Source: Streptomyces sp. NRRL S-337 (GTDB lineage Bacteria; Actinomycetota; Actinomycetes; Streptomycetales; Streptomycetaceae). Taken from it: a stretch of 64,000 nucleotides of DNA. The notes beneath the pieces were generated by a model that made no database searches, had not been told where the DNA came from, and saw only the letters and a list, made by a program, of their open reading frames with translations. Position numbers and translations under genes: made by a program. Shown here in pieces: positions 48,165 to 56,130 of the stretch. Numbering within the stretch: the stretch's first letter is position 1; each line of letters opens with the position of its first letter. The stretch is taken from assembly GCF_000720175.1 (NCBI RefSeq), contig NZ_JOIX01000007.1, positions 1 to 64,000 of the forward strand. Direction: 5' to 3'.

Positions 48165-48199
48165 ATAAGCTGCAGTCACCAGTTTCCGCAGGGGGAGTC

Positions 48200-48664
48200 A
48201 TGAACGCATCACCGGCAGGGACCACCCAGGACGCCGCGGCCGCCGTCCGGGAGCGTTTCGCGGCGCACCGGCTCGCCTGGGGCGACGCCGACGCCTACGG
48301 CCGCTCGTTCACCGAGGACGCCGACTACATCACCTTCTTCGGCGGCCGGCTCACCGGCCGCGAGGGGGTCGTCGAGGGCCACCGGGGACTGTTCGCCGGC
48401 GTCCTTGCGGGCTCCCGCCTCTGGGCCGAGATCACCGGCCTGGCGTTCCTCGCCCCGGACGTGGCCCTGGTCCACGCCCGCGGCGCCGTCCTCAAGGGCC
48501 GCCGCACCCGGCCGGGCCGCCGCGCGCTCTCCGTCCAGACGTACGTCCTGGTCCGCGAGCCGGACGGCGACTGGCGGATCCGCGCCTTCCACAACACCCG
48601 CCACCGGCCCCGCACCGAGGCGCTGAGCGCCGCCCTGGCCCGCTGGGCCCCGAAGGCCCGCTGA
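48200..48664 (+). CDS. SgcJ/EcaC-type NTF2-like protein
   Basis: 154 residues from the ATG at 48200, preceded by AGGGGGAG. The SnoaL/NTF2-like cone fold is indicated by VRERFAAHRLAWGDADAYGRSFTEDADYITFFGGRLTGREGVVEGHRGLF, split into helix, DADY strand and turn, and the C-terminal SVQTYVLVREPDGDWRIRAFHNTRHRP. Members are small cavity proteins, some linked to polyketide or antibiotic oxidation. Control by the divergent MarR regulator suggests induction by a small aromatic ligand. The substrate is unknown. An SMR fragment follows 10 bp later. Confidence 0.75.
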   Translation: MNASPAGTTQDAAAAVRERFAAHRLAWGDADAYGRSFTEDADYITFFGGRLTGREGVVEGHRGLFAGVLAGSRLWAEITGLAFLAPDVALVHARGAVLKGRRTRPGRRALSVQTYVLVREPDGDWRIRAFHNTRHRPRTEALSAALARWAPKAR

Positions 48665-48674
48665 CCGGGGGTCG

Positions 48675-48839
48675 ATGAGCATGGGCACCGCCTACGCCAT
48701 CTGGGCCGGCGTCGGGACCGCGCTGATCGCGGCCATCGGCATGGTGTTCCTGGGGGAGAGCGCCAGCGCACTGAAGGTGCTCGGGGTGCTGCTGGTGATC
48801 GCCGGGGTCGTGGTGCTGAACCTGGGCGGGGCGCACTGA
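48675..48839 (+). pseudogene. C-terminal half of an SMR (SugE/EmrE-like) efflux protein
   Basis: 54 codons from an ATG at 48675: MSMGTAYAIWAGVGTALIAA, then a second hydrophobic segment with FLGESASALKVLGVLLVIAGVVVLNLG. This matches helices 3-4 of small multidrug resistance proteins (TAYAxWxGxG...FxE motif), which normally have about 105 residues and four helices. The first two helices, with the essential Glu, are absent; upstream lies the NTF2-like gene. A deletion probably removed the front of an efflux gene once controlled by the MarR site. Expression as a 54-residue peptide cannot be excluded. Confidence 0.7.
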
Positions 48840-48955
48840 CGACCTCGGCAGCACGCCCGGCGACGGACTCGTGCGGCCCTACGAAGCGGGTTGTGCGACC
48901 GTACGGGCCGGGCCCGAGCACTGAGACCGGTTCGCCTCGACGGGCGCCCTCCGGT

Positions 48956-48961
48956 TAGGTT
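48956..48961 (+). promoter_or_regulatory. -10 box of a probably leaderless dapD
   Basis: TAGGTT ending 6 bases before the dapD ATG. No Shine-Dalgarno precedes the ATG. Confidence 0.45.
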
Positions 48962-48967
48962 TCCCGC

Positions 48968-49975
48968 ATGACCGATGCTGCTACCTCCGCTTCACGCACG
49001 ACCGGCGCCGTCGCCGCCGGGCTCGCCACCGTCACCTCCGACGGCACCGTTCTCGACACCTGGTTCCCGGCCCCCGAGCTGGTGACCGTGACCGCCGAGG
49101 GCCCCGGCCCGGCCGGCACCGAGCGCCTGGACGACGAGCGCGCCACCGACCTGCTGGGCGCCGCCGTCCTCAAGGCGATCGGTCCCGACCCGGTCCGCGA
49201 GGTCGAGGTCGTGGCCGTCCGTACGGTCATCGCCTCGCTCGACGACAAGCCGCTGGACGCGCACGACGCCTACCTGCGTCTGCACCTCCTCAGCCACCGC
49301 CTGGTCAAGCCGCACGGGCAGAACCTCGAAGGCATCTTCGGCGCGCTGGCGAACGTCGCCTGGACCTCGCTGGGCCCGGTGCCGGTCGACCGGCTGGAGA
49401 CGGTGCGGCTGAACGCCCGCGCCGAGGGGCTGCACCTCCAGGTCACCAGCGTCGACAAGTTCCCGCGGATGACCGACTACGTCGCGCCCGCCGGGGTGCG
49501 GATCGCCGACGCGGACCGGGTCCGCCTGGGCGCCCACCTCGCGGCCGGCACCACCGTCATGCACGAGGGCTTCGTCAACTTCAACGCCGGGACGCTCGGC
49601 ACCTCCATGATCGAGGGCCGGATCAGCGCCGGCGTGGTCATCGGTGACGGCTCCGACATCGGCGGCGGCGCCTCCACGATGGGCACCCTCTCGGGCGGCG
49701 GCAAGCAGATCATCTCGATCGGCGAACGCTGCCTGCTCGGCGCCGAGTCCGGCATCGGCATCGCCCTGGGCGACGAGTGCGTCGTCGAGGCCGGTCTGTA
49801 CGTCACCGCGGGCACCCGGGTCACCCTGCCCGACGGCCAGATCGTCAAGGCCCTGGAACTGTCCGGCGCGGACAACATCCTCTTCCGCCGCAACTCCACC
49901 ACCGGCGCCGTCGAGGCCCGCCCGAACAAGGCGACCTGGGGCGGCCTGAACGAGATCCTGCACAGCCACAACTGA
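48968..49975 (+). CDS. dapD: Tetrahydrodipicolinate N-succinyltransferase
   Basis: 335 residues. The left-handed beta-helix is obvious from hexapeptide repeats ([48 protein letters not shown] in part) and the C-terminal [28 protein letters not shown]. The actinobacterial DapD is longer at the N-terminus than the E. coli enzyme, as here. It succinylates tetrahydrodipicolinate on the way to meso-diaminopimelate and lysine. dapA is 1 kb away on the other strand. The start appears leaderless. Confidence 0.95.
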   Translation: MTDAATSASRTTGAVAAGLATVTSDGTVLDTWFPAPELVTVTAEGPGPAGTERLDDERATDLLGAAVLKAIGPDPVREVEVVAVRTVIASLDDKPLDAHDAYLRLHLLSHRLVKPHGQNLEGIFGALANVAWTSLGPVPVDRLETVRLNARAEGLHLQVTSVDKFPRMTDYVAPAGVRIADADRVRLGAHLAAGTTVMHEGFVNFNAGTLGTSMIEGRISAGVVIGDGSDIGGGASTMGTLSGGGKQIISIGERCLLGAESGIGIALGDECVVEAGLYVTAGTRVTLPDGQIVKALELSGADNILFRRNSTTGAVEARPNKATWGGLNEILHSHN

Positions 49976-50038
49976 CGGCCCGGTCACCACGGACGGCCCG
50001 GCCCTTGACGGGGCGGTGGCGCACCCTCGGTGAAGCGG

Positions 50039-50076
50039 AGGGCGGCCAGGCGGAAACCTTTCCGCCGGGCCGCCCT
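50039..50076 (+). terminator. Terminator after dapD
   Basis: Stem of 9 + 8 bp with one A-G mismatch (50039-50056 with 50059-50076), tight CC turn, then TTG. Confidence 0.75.
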
Positions 50077-50116
50077 TTGCGTGCTGCCCGCCCGGTCCCC
50101 GCCGCCGGGCACCCTC

Positions 50117-50122
50117 TAGGCT
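50117..50122 (+). promoter_or_regulatory. -10 box of a probably leaderless EI24-family gene
   Basis: TAGGCT followed by 6 bases and the ATG at 50129; no Shine-Dalgarno. Confidence 0.45.
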
Positions 50123-50128
50123 TGCGCC

Positions 50129-51058
50129 ATGCGTGATCTTGTAGCGGGGATGCGGTATCTGGGTGAGGGGCAGCGCTGGGTCGCCCGGCACGGCCGGTGG
50201 TGGGGGTTCGGGCTGATTCCGGCGCTGATCGCGCTGGTGCTCTACGCCGGGGTGCTCACCGCGCTGGCCCTCTGGTCCGGCGATCTCGCCGCCTGGGCGA
50301 CGCCGTTCGCCGACGACTGGGGCTCGCCCTGGCAGCAGCTGCTGCGCGGGGTGTTCGTGGCGCTGCTGCTGGCCGGCGGACTGACGCTGTCGGTGCTGAC
50401 CTTCACGGCGGTCACCCTGCTGATCGGCGACCCGTTCTACGAGTCGCTCTCGGAGCAGGTCGAGGAGAGCGAGGGGTACTGCCCGCCCGGCCCGGACCGG
50501 CCGCTGTGGCGGGAGATCGCGCTCGCGCTGCGGGACAGCGTCCATGTGCTGCTGCGCGCGGCCGGCTTCGGTGTCCTGCTGTTCGTCCTCGGCTTCGTGC
50601 CCTTCCTCGGCCAGACCGTGGTGCCCGCGATCGGCTTCTGCTTCTCCGGGTTCTTCCTCACCGTCGAGCTGACCGCGGTGGCGATGCAGCGCCGCGACGT
50701 CCCGGTGCGCGCCCGGCTGCGGCACTTGCGGGGGCGGAAGGCGCTCGCGGTCGGCTTCGGCACCCCGCTCGTGCTGCTCTTCCTGATCCCGTTCCTCGCG
50801 GTCGTCCTGATGCCGGGCGCGGTGGCCGGCGCGACGCTGCTGGTGCGGGACCTGCTGCCGGACGGGCACGGGGACGGCGGCGAGGGCGGCGACCGGGGCG
50901 CGGACGAGGCCGCGGGCCGCGTCGAGGGTGCGGCCCCGGCCGGCGTCGGTCCCCTCCCGGCTAGCCCGGTACCCCCGCCGGCACCGCACTTTCCACAGCC
51001 TCCGCGTCCGCAGTCCGGTCCAGGGCCGTCCGCAGGGCGTCCGCCAGCCGGCTGGTGA
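50129..51058 (+). CDS. EI24/CysZ-family membrane protein
   Basis: 309 residues. The EI24/CysZ domain spans about 1-240: MRDLVAGMRYLGEGQRWVAR, helices GFGLIPALIALVLYAGVL, LLRGVFVALLLAGGLTLSVL, the amphipathic FYESLSEQVEE, LLFVLGFVPFLGQTVVPAIG, and the end helix TPLVLLFLIPFLAVVLMPGAVAGATLLV. CysZ is a sulfate channel in enterobacteria; the actinobacterial members have no proven substrate. The last ~65 residues are Gly/Pro-rich and the final 33 codons lie antisense to the end of dapA (98-bp overlap), so the tail may be a chance extension after loss of an earlier stop. Confidence 0.8.
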   Translation: MRDLVAGMRYLGEGQRWVARHGRWWGFGLIPALIALVLYAGVLTALALWSGDLAAWATPFADDWGSPWQQLLRGVFVALLLAGGLTLSVLTFTAVTLLIGDPFYESLSEQVEESEGYCPPGPDRPLWREIALALRDSVHVLLRAAGFGVLLFVLGFVPFLGQTVVPAIGFCFSGFFLTVELTAVAMQRRDVPVRARLRHLRGRKALAVGFGTPLVLLFLIPFLAVVLMPGAVAGATLLVRDLLPDGHGDGGEGGDRGADEAAGRVEGAAPAGVGPLPASPVPPPAPHFPQPPRPQSGPGPSAGRPPAGW

Positions 51059-51929
51059 GCGCGGCGTCCGCGTCCAGCAGGGGGCCGCGGACCGGCCCGG
51101 CCGGCAGCCCGAGGTGCGTCAGCAGCGCCTTCACGGCGACCGTGCCGGGCGTTCCGGACCCGGTCACCGCCTCGATGAGCGGGATCAGGGCGAGCTGGCG
51201 GCGGGCCGCGCCGGCGGTGTCGCCCGCGTCGTAGGCGTCGAGGACCGCCCGCACCGCCCGCGGCGCCACATTGCCGGCTGTGCTGACGCAGCCGGCGCCG
51301 CCCAGCGCGCGCAGCGGCAGGATCTGCTCGTCGCAGCCCGCGTAGTACGCGAGGTCCGTCGCGGCCAGCACCTTCGCCGACTTCAGCAGGTCGTAGCCGC
51401 AGTCCTTGACCGCCGCGATCCGCGGGTGGCCGGCCAGTCGCAGCAGGGTGTCCGCGGTCAGCGCGGTGCCGGTGCGGCCGGGGATGTCGTAGAGCATCAC
51501 CGGCAGCCCGGTGGCGTCCGCGACCGTGCGCAGATGGTGCGCGACGGCCTCCTGCGGGGGCCGCGAGTAGTACGGCGTGACCGCCAACAGGCCGTGCGCG
51601 CCCGCCCGTTCGGCGCTGCGGGCCAGTTCGACGGTGTGCCGGGTGTCGCTGGTGCCGACCCCGGCGGTGATCCAGGCCCGGTCGCCGACCGCCTCGGCGA
51701 CGGCCCGCAGCAGGGTCTCCTTCTCGGCGTCCGAGGTGGTGGGGGACTCGCCGGTGGTGCCGCTGAGGACCAGGGCGTCACAGCCGCCCTCGTCGACGAG
51801 CCGGGTGGCGAGCCGCTGGGCGCCGTCCGGGTCCAGTTCCCCGTCGGCGGTGAACGGGGTGATCATGGCGACCGCGGTACGGCCGAAGGGGGTGGGGTTC
51901 TCCATGCCGGAAGTGTGAGGGCCCATCAT
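50961..51929 (-). CDS. dapA: 4-hydroxy-tetrahydrodipicolinate synthase
   Basis: 322 residues from the ATG at 51929 (an ATG at 51905, MENPTPFGRT, is possible). The aldolase-class I barrel shows LSGTTGES (57-62), the catalytic Tyr in VTPYYSRPP, YDIPGRTG with Tyr148, and the Schiff-base Lys175 in IAAVKDCG. It condenses pyruvate with aspartate semialdehyde, the first committed lysine/DAP step. Streptomyces usually have several DapA-like proteins; this one lies next to dapD. It is convergent and overlapping with the EI24-family gene. Confidence 0.92.
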   Translation of the reverse strand: MMGPHTSGMENPTPFGRTAVAMITPFTADGELDPDGAQRLATRLVDEGGCDALVLSGTTGESPTTSDAEKETLLRAVAEAVGDRAWITAGVGTSDTRHTVELARSAERAGAHGLLAVTPYYSRPPQEAVAHHLRTVADATGLPVMLYDIPGRTGTALTADTLLRLAGHPRIAAVKDCGYDLLKSAKVLAATDLAYYAGCDEQILPLRALGGAGCVSTAGNVAPRAVRAVLDAYDAGDTAGAARRQLALIPLIEAVTGSGTPGTVAVKALLTHLGLPAGPVRGPLLDADAALTSRLADALRTALDRTADAEAVESAVPAGVPG

Positions 51930-52044
51930 CTTTCACGTCCACTTAGTTGTTCTTGTGCGATTCTTAAGTGATGCCATGTAGTTGACGGCTTGATGGCGTC
52001 AGCCCGTGCCGCGCCGGCCGGTGGCTCCGCACCCGCAAACGCGG

Positions 52045-52078
52045 GGCGGCCGCCGCACCTCTCGGTGCGACGGCCGCC
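52045..52078 (-). terminator. Terminator of the small basic gene
   Basis: 15-bp stem with one mismatch (52045-52059 with 52064-52078), loop TCTC, 17 bp beyond the small gene's stop. Confidence 0.65.
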
Positions 52079-52094
52079 GGGCTGCTGAGGCCCA

Positions 52095-52244
52095 TCACGC
52101 GTCAGTCAGGCCATTCCGCGAACGCTTCAGGTCCTGGGTCCGCTCGGAAGCGGACTCCTCCGACGACTTCGGCTTCCGCTGGTCGGCGCGCCGCTCCGCG
52201 GCACGGTCCTTGTTGCCCGACTTACGGTTCTGCGCCTTCGGCAT
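52095..52244 (-). CDS. 49-residue highly charged basic protein
   Basis: ATG at 52244 with GGGAG five to six bases upstream; stop at 52095. The product begins MPKAQNRKSGNKDRAAERRA and ends KRSRNGLTDA; about half of its residues are Lys, Arg, Glu, Asp or Asn, with no hydrophobic core, so it is probably disordered. Its own ribosome-binding site and a downstream hairpin support a real gene. I recall similar short proteins annotated as hypothetical in Streptomyces but no function. A nucleic-acid or ribosome association would fit the composition but is only a guess. Confidence 0.6.
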   Translation of the reverse strand: MPKAQNRKSGNKDRAAERRADQRKPKSSEESASERTQDLKRSRNGLTDA

Positions 52245-52379
52245 GATGACTCCCTATGTCTCGCCGAATGTTGCTTACCTGCCCAGTACCGCACCCCCGG
52301 CCGCGATCGGCTCCCGGACGAGGGCCAGTGGAGTGACGGACAGGTCACGCGGGGTGACGAAAGAGTGGGAGTGAGGGCC

Positions 52380-54218
52380 TCACGGCTTGATCCGCAGCAC
52401 CTGCGGATCGTGGTCGCTGGCCTGGTCGGCGTACTCGGCGTTGATGTGCACGATGTCGTAGTCCGGCCTGGTCAGGTGGCGGCTGGTGAGCATGTGGTCG
52501 AGCACCTGCGAGTTGCCGCTGTAGACGTAGCCGTAGCGTTCCGCGGCGGGCAGCCCGTTCACCAGGTCCGTCAGGACGCCACCGGCGGTGAGGTTCTTCA
52601 GGGCCGGCGAGAACTGGTAGTCGTTGAGGTCACCGGCCACCACCACGTCCGCCTTGGGGTCCTTGGCCAGCAGGTCCTTGACGAAGGCGTTCACCAGCTT
52701 CGCCTGCGCGGTGCGCTGGGTCTCCGAGGAGCGGACCGGTGGCTGGAAACGACTGTCCAGGCCCTGGTCGCCACCCTTGGAGTTGAAGTGGTTGGCGATC
52801 ACGAAGATCCGGCTGCCCGGGCGGCTCTTGAGCGAGAACTGCCCGGCCAGCGGCTTGCGGCTGGTCTTCCACGCCGGGTCGGCCGGCGCGATCCGGCCCG
52901 GGGAGACGGACAGCGCGGCCCGGCCGTGGTCACCGACCACCGTGACCGGGGTGGTGGCGTCGCCGCCCTTGACGTCCGTGAACGACACCCGCGCCGGGTT
53001 GAACAGGAACGCCGTCCGGATGTTGCCGCCCGGCTGGCCGCCGTCCTGGTCGTTGACCGGGTCGATCTCCCGCCATTCGTACGCCGGGCCGCCGGCCGCC
53101 TTGATCGCGTCGGTGAGCTTCTTGAGGGTGCTGCCGGCGCTGACCGTGCCGTCGTCCTTGGCGCCACTGTCGTCCTGGACCTCCTCCAGGGCGACGACGT
53201 CCGGGGCCGCCAGGTTGTGCACCAGCGCCTTGCCCAGCCGGTCGAACTTCGCCTGCGGGTTGTCCGGCGCGAGGTTCTCGACGTTGTACGTGGCCACCGC
53301 CAGCTCGCCGGACTTCTGCTTGCGGGTGGTCTCCGGCTTCGGGCCGTTGCCGGTGAGCTTGCCCAGCTCGGTGGCCTGGAGGGTGTAGCCGCCGAAGTTG
53401 TCGTAGTCCAGCGGCCCGGCCGTGGTGCCGGCCAGCGTGTCGCCGACGTCGGCCACCGGGAACGGCCGCTCGGAGAAGGGGATCAGCGACGCCACCTTCA
53501 CCCGGCCGCCGTTGGGGTCCGCGTACGAACGGTAGAGGGTGCCGCCGCGCGGGGTGCGGTTGTGGCCCGGCTCGGCGGTCACCCACAGCTCGTGGTACTG
53601 GTTCGTCGGGCCGACGACCCGGGCGCCGCCGACCGCGACCCGCATGCCCTCCAGCGACTCGTAGCGGTCCAGCGCGTAACTGCCGGGGCGCAGCTTCAGC
53701 GACTCGATGCTCTCGCCGCCCGCGGCGGGGGCGTAACGATTCGGCACCGAGGCGGAGTTGAGCGTGAACGCGGCCGGCAGCGGGTTGCCCGACGAGTCGG
53801 TCTTCCAGGTCGCCTTGGTGATCTCGGTGACGGACTGCAGGCCGGCGTCCTTGCCGCCCGGGTAGTACTCGCTGACCGTGCCGGAGAACGTGATCGCGTC
53901 ACCGACCGAGACCTTGGGGGTCTCCTTGCCGGTGAAGACGAAGACCGCCTCGCTGGTGGCCTCCTCGTCGTCCGGGTGCGGGTCCTGCACCCAGAAGCCG
54001 CGCGAGGAGCCGAACGCCCGGACGGCGGTGACCGTACCGGGTACGTCGCTGACCTGCTTCCCGGCCAGCGGGGATATTCGGGTGCTGCCCTGGATGTCGT
54101 GGATCCGGGTGCCGGCCGCCGAGGCGGACTGGGTGGCGGTCAGCAGTCCACCGGCGAGGGCGGCCGCTACGACCGCGCCGATGGCGGCCGGTCTGCGGAG
54201 CGGACGACGGGACGGCAT
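52380..54218 (-). CDS. Secreted endonuclease/exonuclease/phosphatase-family nuclease
   Basis: 612 residues from the ATG at 54218, six bases after GGAGG. A signal peptide (MPSRRPLRRPAAIGAVVAAAL, cut near ASA) leads to an N-terminal OB-like region (IHDIQGSTRISPLAGKQVSDV, GFWVQDPHPDDEEATSEAVFVFTG) as in ExeM/NucH-type extracellular nucleases. The C-terminal EEP domain has VATYNVENLAP, DVVALEEVQDD, ANHFNSKGGD, VVAGDLNDYQFSP, and the closing SDHDPQVLRI with the catalytic His. It would degrade extracellular DNA outside the cell. PHO-box-like repeats and a perfect TTGACA upstream suggest phosphate-starvation control. Confidence 0.88.
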   Translation of the reverse strand: MPSRRPLRRPAAIGAVVAAALAGGLLTATQSASAAGTRIHDIQGSTRISPLAGKQVSDVPGTVTAVRAFGSSRGFWVQDPHPDDEEATSEAVFVFTGKETPKVSVGDAITFSGTVSEYYPGGKDAGLQSVTEITKATWKTDSSGNPLPAAFTLNSASVPNRYAPAAGGESIESLKLRPGSYALDRYESLEGMRVAVGGARVVGPTNQYHELWVTAEPGHNRTPRGGTLYRSYADPNGGRVKVASLIPFSERPFPVADVGDTLAGTTAGPLDYDNFGGYTLQATELGKLTGNGPKPETTRKQKSGELAVATYNVENLAPDNPQAKFDRLGKALVHNLAAPDVVALEEVQDDSGAKDDGTVSAGSTLKKLTDAIKAAGGPAYEWREIDPVNDQDGGQPGGNIRTAFLFNPARVSFTDVKGGDATTPVTVVGDHGRAALSVSPGRIAPADPAWKTSRKPLAGQFSLKSRPGSRIFVIANHFNSKGGDQGLDSRFQPPVRSSETQRTAQAKLVNAFVKDLLAKDPKADVVVAGDLNDYQFSPALKNLTAGGVLTDLVNGLPAAERYGYVYSGNSQVLDHMLTSRHLTRPDYDIVHINAEYADQASDHDPQVLRIKP

Positions 54219-54314
54219 GCATGCCTCCGAGGGGAGAGGGGGGTGGAAAGAGTGCGTGCGGAGCCGGAACGGCGTCACGCTACGCGCGTCAATCTCTTGT
54301 GCGGGCAAGGGAGT

Positions 54315-54358
54315 TGTCAAGGTTCTGCCGGTGACCGGCGGGCGGCGCGGGGGTGAAC
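54315..54358 (-). promoter_or_regulatory. PHO-box-like repeats and -35 of the secreted nuclease gene
   Basis: On the minus strand, GTTCACCCCCG (54358-54348), a degenerate 11-mer, and GGTCACCGGCA (54336-54326) follow in 11-nt phase; five bases later comes TTGACA (54320-54315). The -10 is poor, as expected for an activated promoter. PhoP sites in Streptomyces are 11-nt direct repeats of GTTCACC type. Confidence 0.6.
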
Positions 54359-54463
54359 CGCCCGAGATACGGAGAATTCCGTCTACGCTGGGGCGGCGCC
54401 CTCCCCGGAGCTACCGCTGGGAGGTACCCCAGCCGTAGTCCGTTCCGAGGAGCTGAGCACCCG

Positions 54464-55969
54464 ATGTCCGCAGACCGTCCCACCCTGCCGCCGGTGCGGC
54501 TGCTCTCCGAGGCGGAACTGGCCCGGGACGCGCTCGGCGCCCCCCTGATGTCCCGGGCCGTCCGGCTCGCCCGCTGGGCCGAGCGGGGCGTCCCGGTCGG
54601 TGCCGGCGGCGAGATCCTCCATGAGGCGCTGGCCGCCGCCACCGAGCACCTCGGCCTGACCGCCGACGAGGACGGCCCGGCCTGCACCGCCGAGGCGTGG
54701 CAGCTCGCGGTGGACACCGGCCTGGTCGAGATCGAGGAGACCCCGGAGGCCGACGGGACGACGGCCGGGGACGGGGCCGGGCCGGCCGACGACGCCGCGG
54801 TCGGCACCGCCACCCCCGGCGAGGAGCTCGCCCTGCTCACCTCCGGCAGCCCGCAGGACGTCCTCGACATCTGGCTGTCCGGCATGGAGACGGTGCTCGC
54901 CGACGCGGCCGCCCCCGACCTCGCCGATATCGCCGACCAGCTCGCCGAGGGCGGTGAGCTGGACCTGGACGCCCTCGACTGGAATCCCGAGGAGGAGGCC
55001 GAGCTGCTCGACGGCATCCTCGGCAACCTCTACCTCCTCACCGCCCTGGCCGAGGGCCCCGAGCAGAGCGTCCCGCTGCCCGCGCTGGCCGCCTCCATGA
55101 TCATCCCGGACGACATGGACGAGCCCACCGACGACGTCCTCGAAGAGGTCTCCGAGGCGATGATGCGGCTCGACGACCAGTTCCGGGTGCTGGAGCCGAT
55201 CGGCCTGGTCGCGTACCGGCCGGTCGACGAGGCGCTCATCGAGGAACTGGACGAGGAGGGCGAGACCGTACGGGCGGCCGAACCGCTCACCGACGAGGAC
55301 GTCTCCCGCTACGGCCTGGTCCGCCTCACCCCGCTCGGCGTCTACGCGGTCCGCGCCCGGCTGCTGGACGCGGGCGCAGACGCCCCGGCGGTCGGCGATC
55401 TCACAGGCAAGGGCGCCGACGTCCTCCTCGACGCGCTGCCCGACTACCCCGAGGCGCACGCCCAGGCCGAGTCCGAGCAGTGGCTCGCCGCCCGCACCCC
55501 GCTCGACGCCGCCCGTGAGCTGCTCGGCGCCGCCCGCGGCGACGACGAGGGCGCCCCGCGCCGCCGGCTCGCCGCCCAGCAGACCCTCTCGCTGGTCGCC
55601 CCGGACGCCGAGGCCGCGCTGCGCGAGGTGCTCGACGACCGGCAGCTGGGCGGTCTGGCCCGGGTCTGGCTGGCCGAGCGCGGGCTGCCCGGCATCCCCG
55701 AGCCGTCCCAGGACATGATCTTCTGGCTGACGGTCGACACCATTGCCGCGCAGCTGGCCAGCGCGGACGAGGGCGCCGAGGCGGAGCTGCGCGACCTGGT
55801 CCAGGGCCTGACCGAGCAGCACAGCGGCTTCTTCGACGCCGCCTGGCGGGTGGACCACCCGGCCACCGCCGACGTCCTGGAGGCCATGGGCCGGCTGCAC
55901 CCGGACAAGAAGGCCGCCAAGGAGGCCCGCAAGGCCGCGTTCAAGGCGCGCTCCCGGCAGTCGTCCTGA
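54464..55969 (+). CDS. Conserved hypothetical protein, acidic, helical
   Basis: 501 residues from the ATG at 54464, with CGAGGAG about 11 bases upstream. No named family is recognised. Acidic stretches (DEDGPACTAEAW, DDMDEPTDDVLEEVSEAMM, ELDEEGETVRA) alternate with helices; a winged-helix-like part may lie at YGLVRLTPLGVYAVRARL. The C-terminus (PDYPEAHAQAESEQWL through HPDKKAAKEARKAAFKARSRQSS) looks like HEAT/TPR-type helices ending in a basic tail. There is no signal peptide or membrane segment. It lies alone between two divergent secreted enzymes and is followed by a strong hairpin. I recall long homologues in other Streptomyces; function unknown. Confidence 0.7.
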   Translation: MSADRPTLPPVRLLSEAELARDALGAPLMSRAVRLARWAERGVPVGAGGEILHEALAAATEHLGLTADEDGPACTAEAWQLAVDTGLVEIEETPEADGTTAGDGAGPADDAAVGTATPGEELALLTSGSPQDVLDIWLSGMETVLADAAAPDLADIADQLAEGGELDLDALDWNPEEEAELLDGILGNLYLLTALAEGPEQSVPLPALAASMIIPDDMDEPTDDVLEEVSEAMMRLDDQFRVLEPIGLVAYRPVDEALIEELDEEGETVRAAEPLTDEDVSRYGLVRLTPLGVYAVRARLLDAGADAPAVGDLTGKGADVLLDALPDYPEAHAQAESEQWLAARTPLDAARELLGAARGDDEGAPRRRLAAQQTLSLVAPDAEAALREVLDDRQLGGLARVWLAERGLPGIPEPSQDMIFWLTVDTIAAQLASADEGAEAELRDLVQGLTEQHSGFFDAAWRVDHPATADVLEAMGRLHPDKKAAKEARKAAFKARSRQSS

Positions 55970-55982
55970 GCGATCTCTCGCT

Positions 55983-56024
55983 GGGGCCGGTCCGCGGGCG
56001 GGAACACCGCCGCGGGCCGGCCCC
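55983..56024 (+). terminator. Terminator after the 501-residue protein gene
   Basis: An 18-19-bp imperfect stem (55983-56001 with 56007-56024), one bulge and one T-G pair, loop GAACA. Confidence 0.6.
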
Positions 56025-56049
56025 AACTGCTTCCTGGATGTCGCGCCGC

Positions 56050-56071
56050 GTTCAACTGGAGTTCGACGACG
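56050..56071 (+). promoter_or_regulatory. PHO-box-like direct repeat upstream of phoX
   Basis: Two adjacent 11-nt units, GTTCAACTGGA and GTTCGACGACG, about 60 bp before the phoX start. The GTTC cores are in exact 11-nt phase, though the rest is less conserved than at the nuclease gene. Confidence 0.45.
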
Positions 56072-56130
56072 CACGAGAGCGTGTGCGGCGCAGGCACAGG
56101 GGAGTAGAACCGGCCATCTTGGAGATGACA

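Noticed and set aside
52366..52386. GTGAGG/CCTCAC hairpin at the end of the nuclease gene as its terminator
   Set aside because: Only 6 bp around a single base and overlapping the stop codon; too weak to call.
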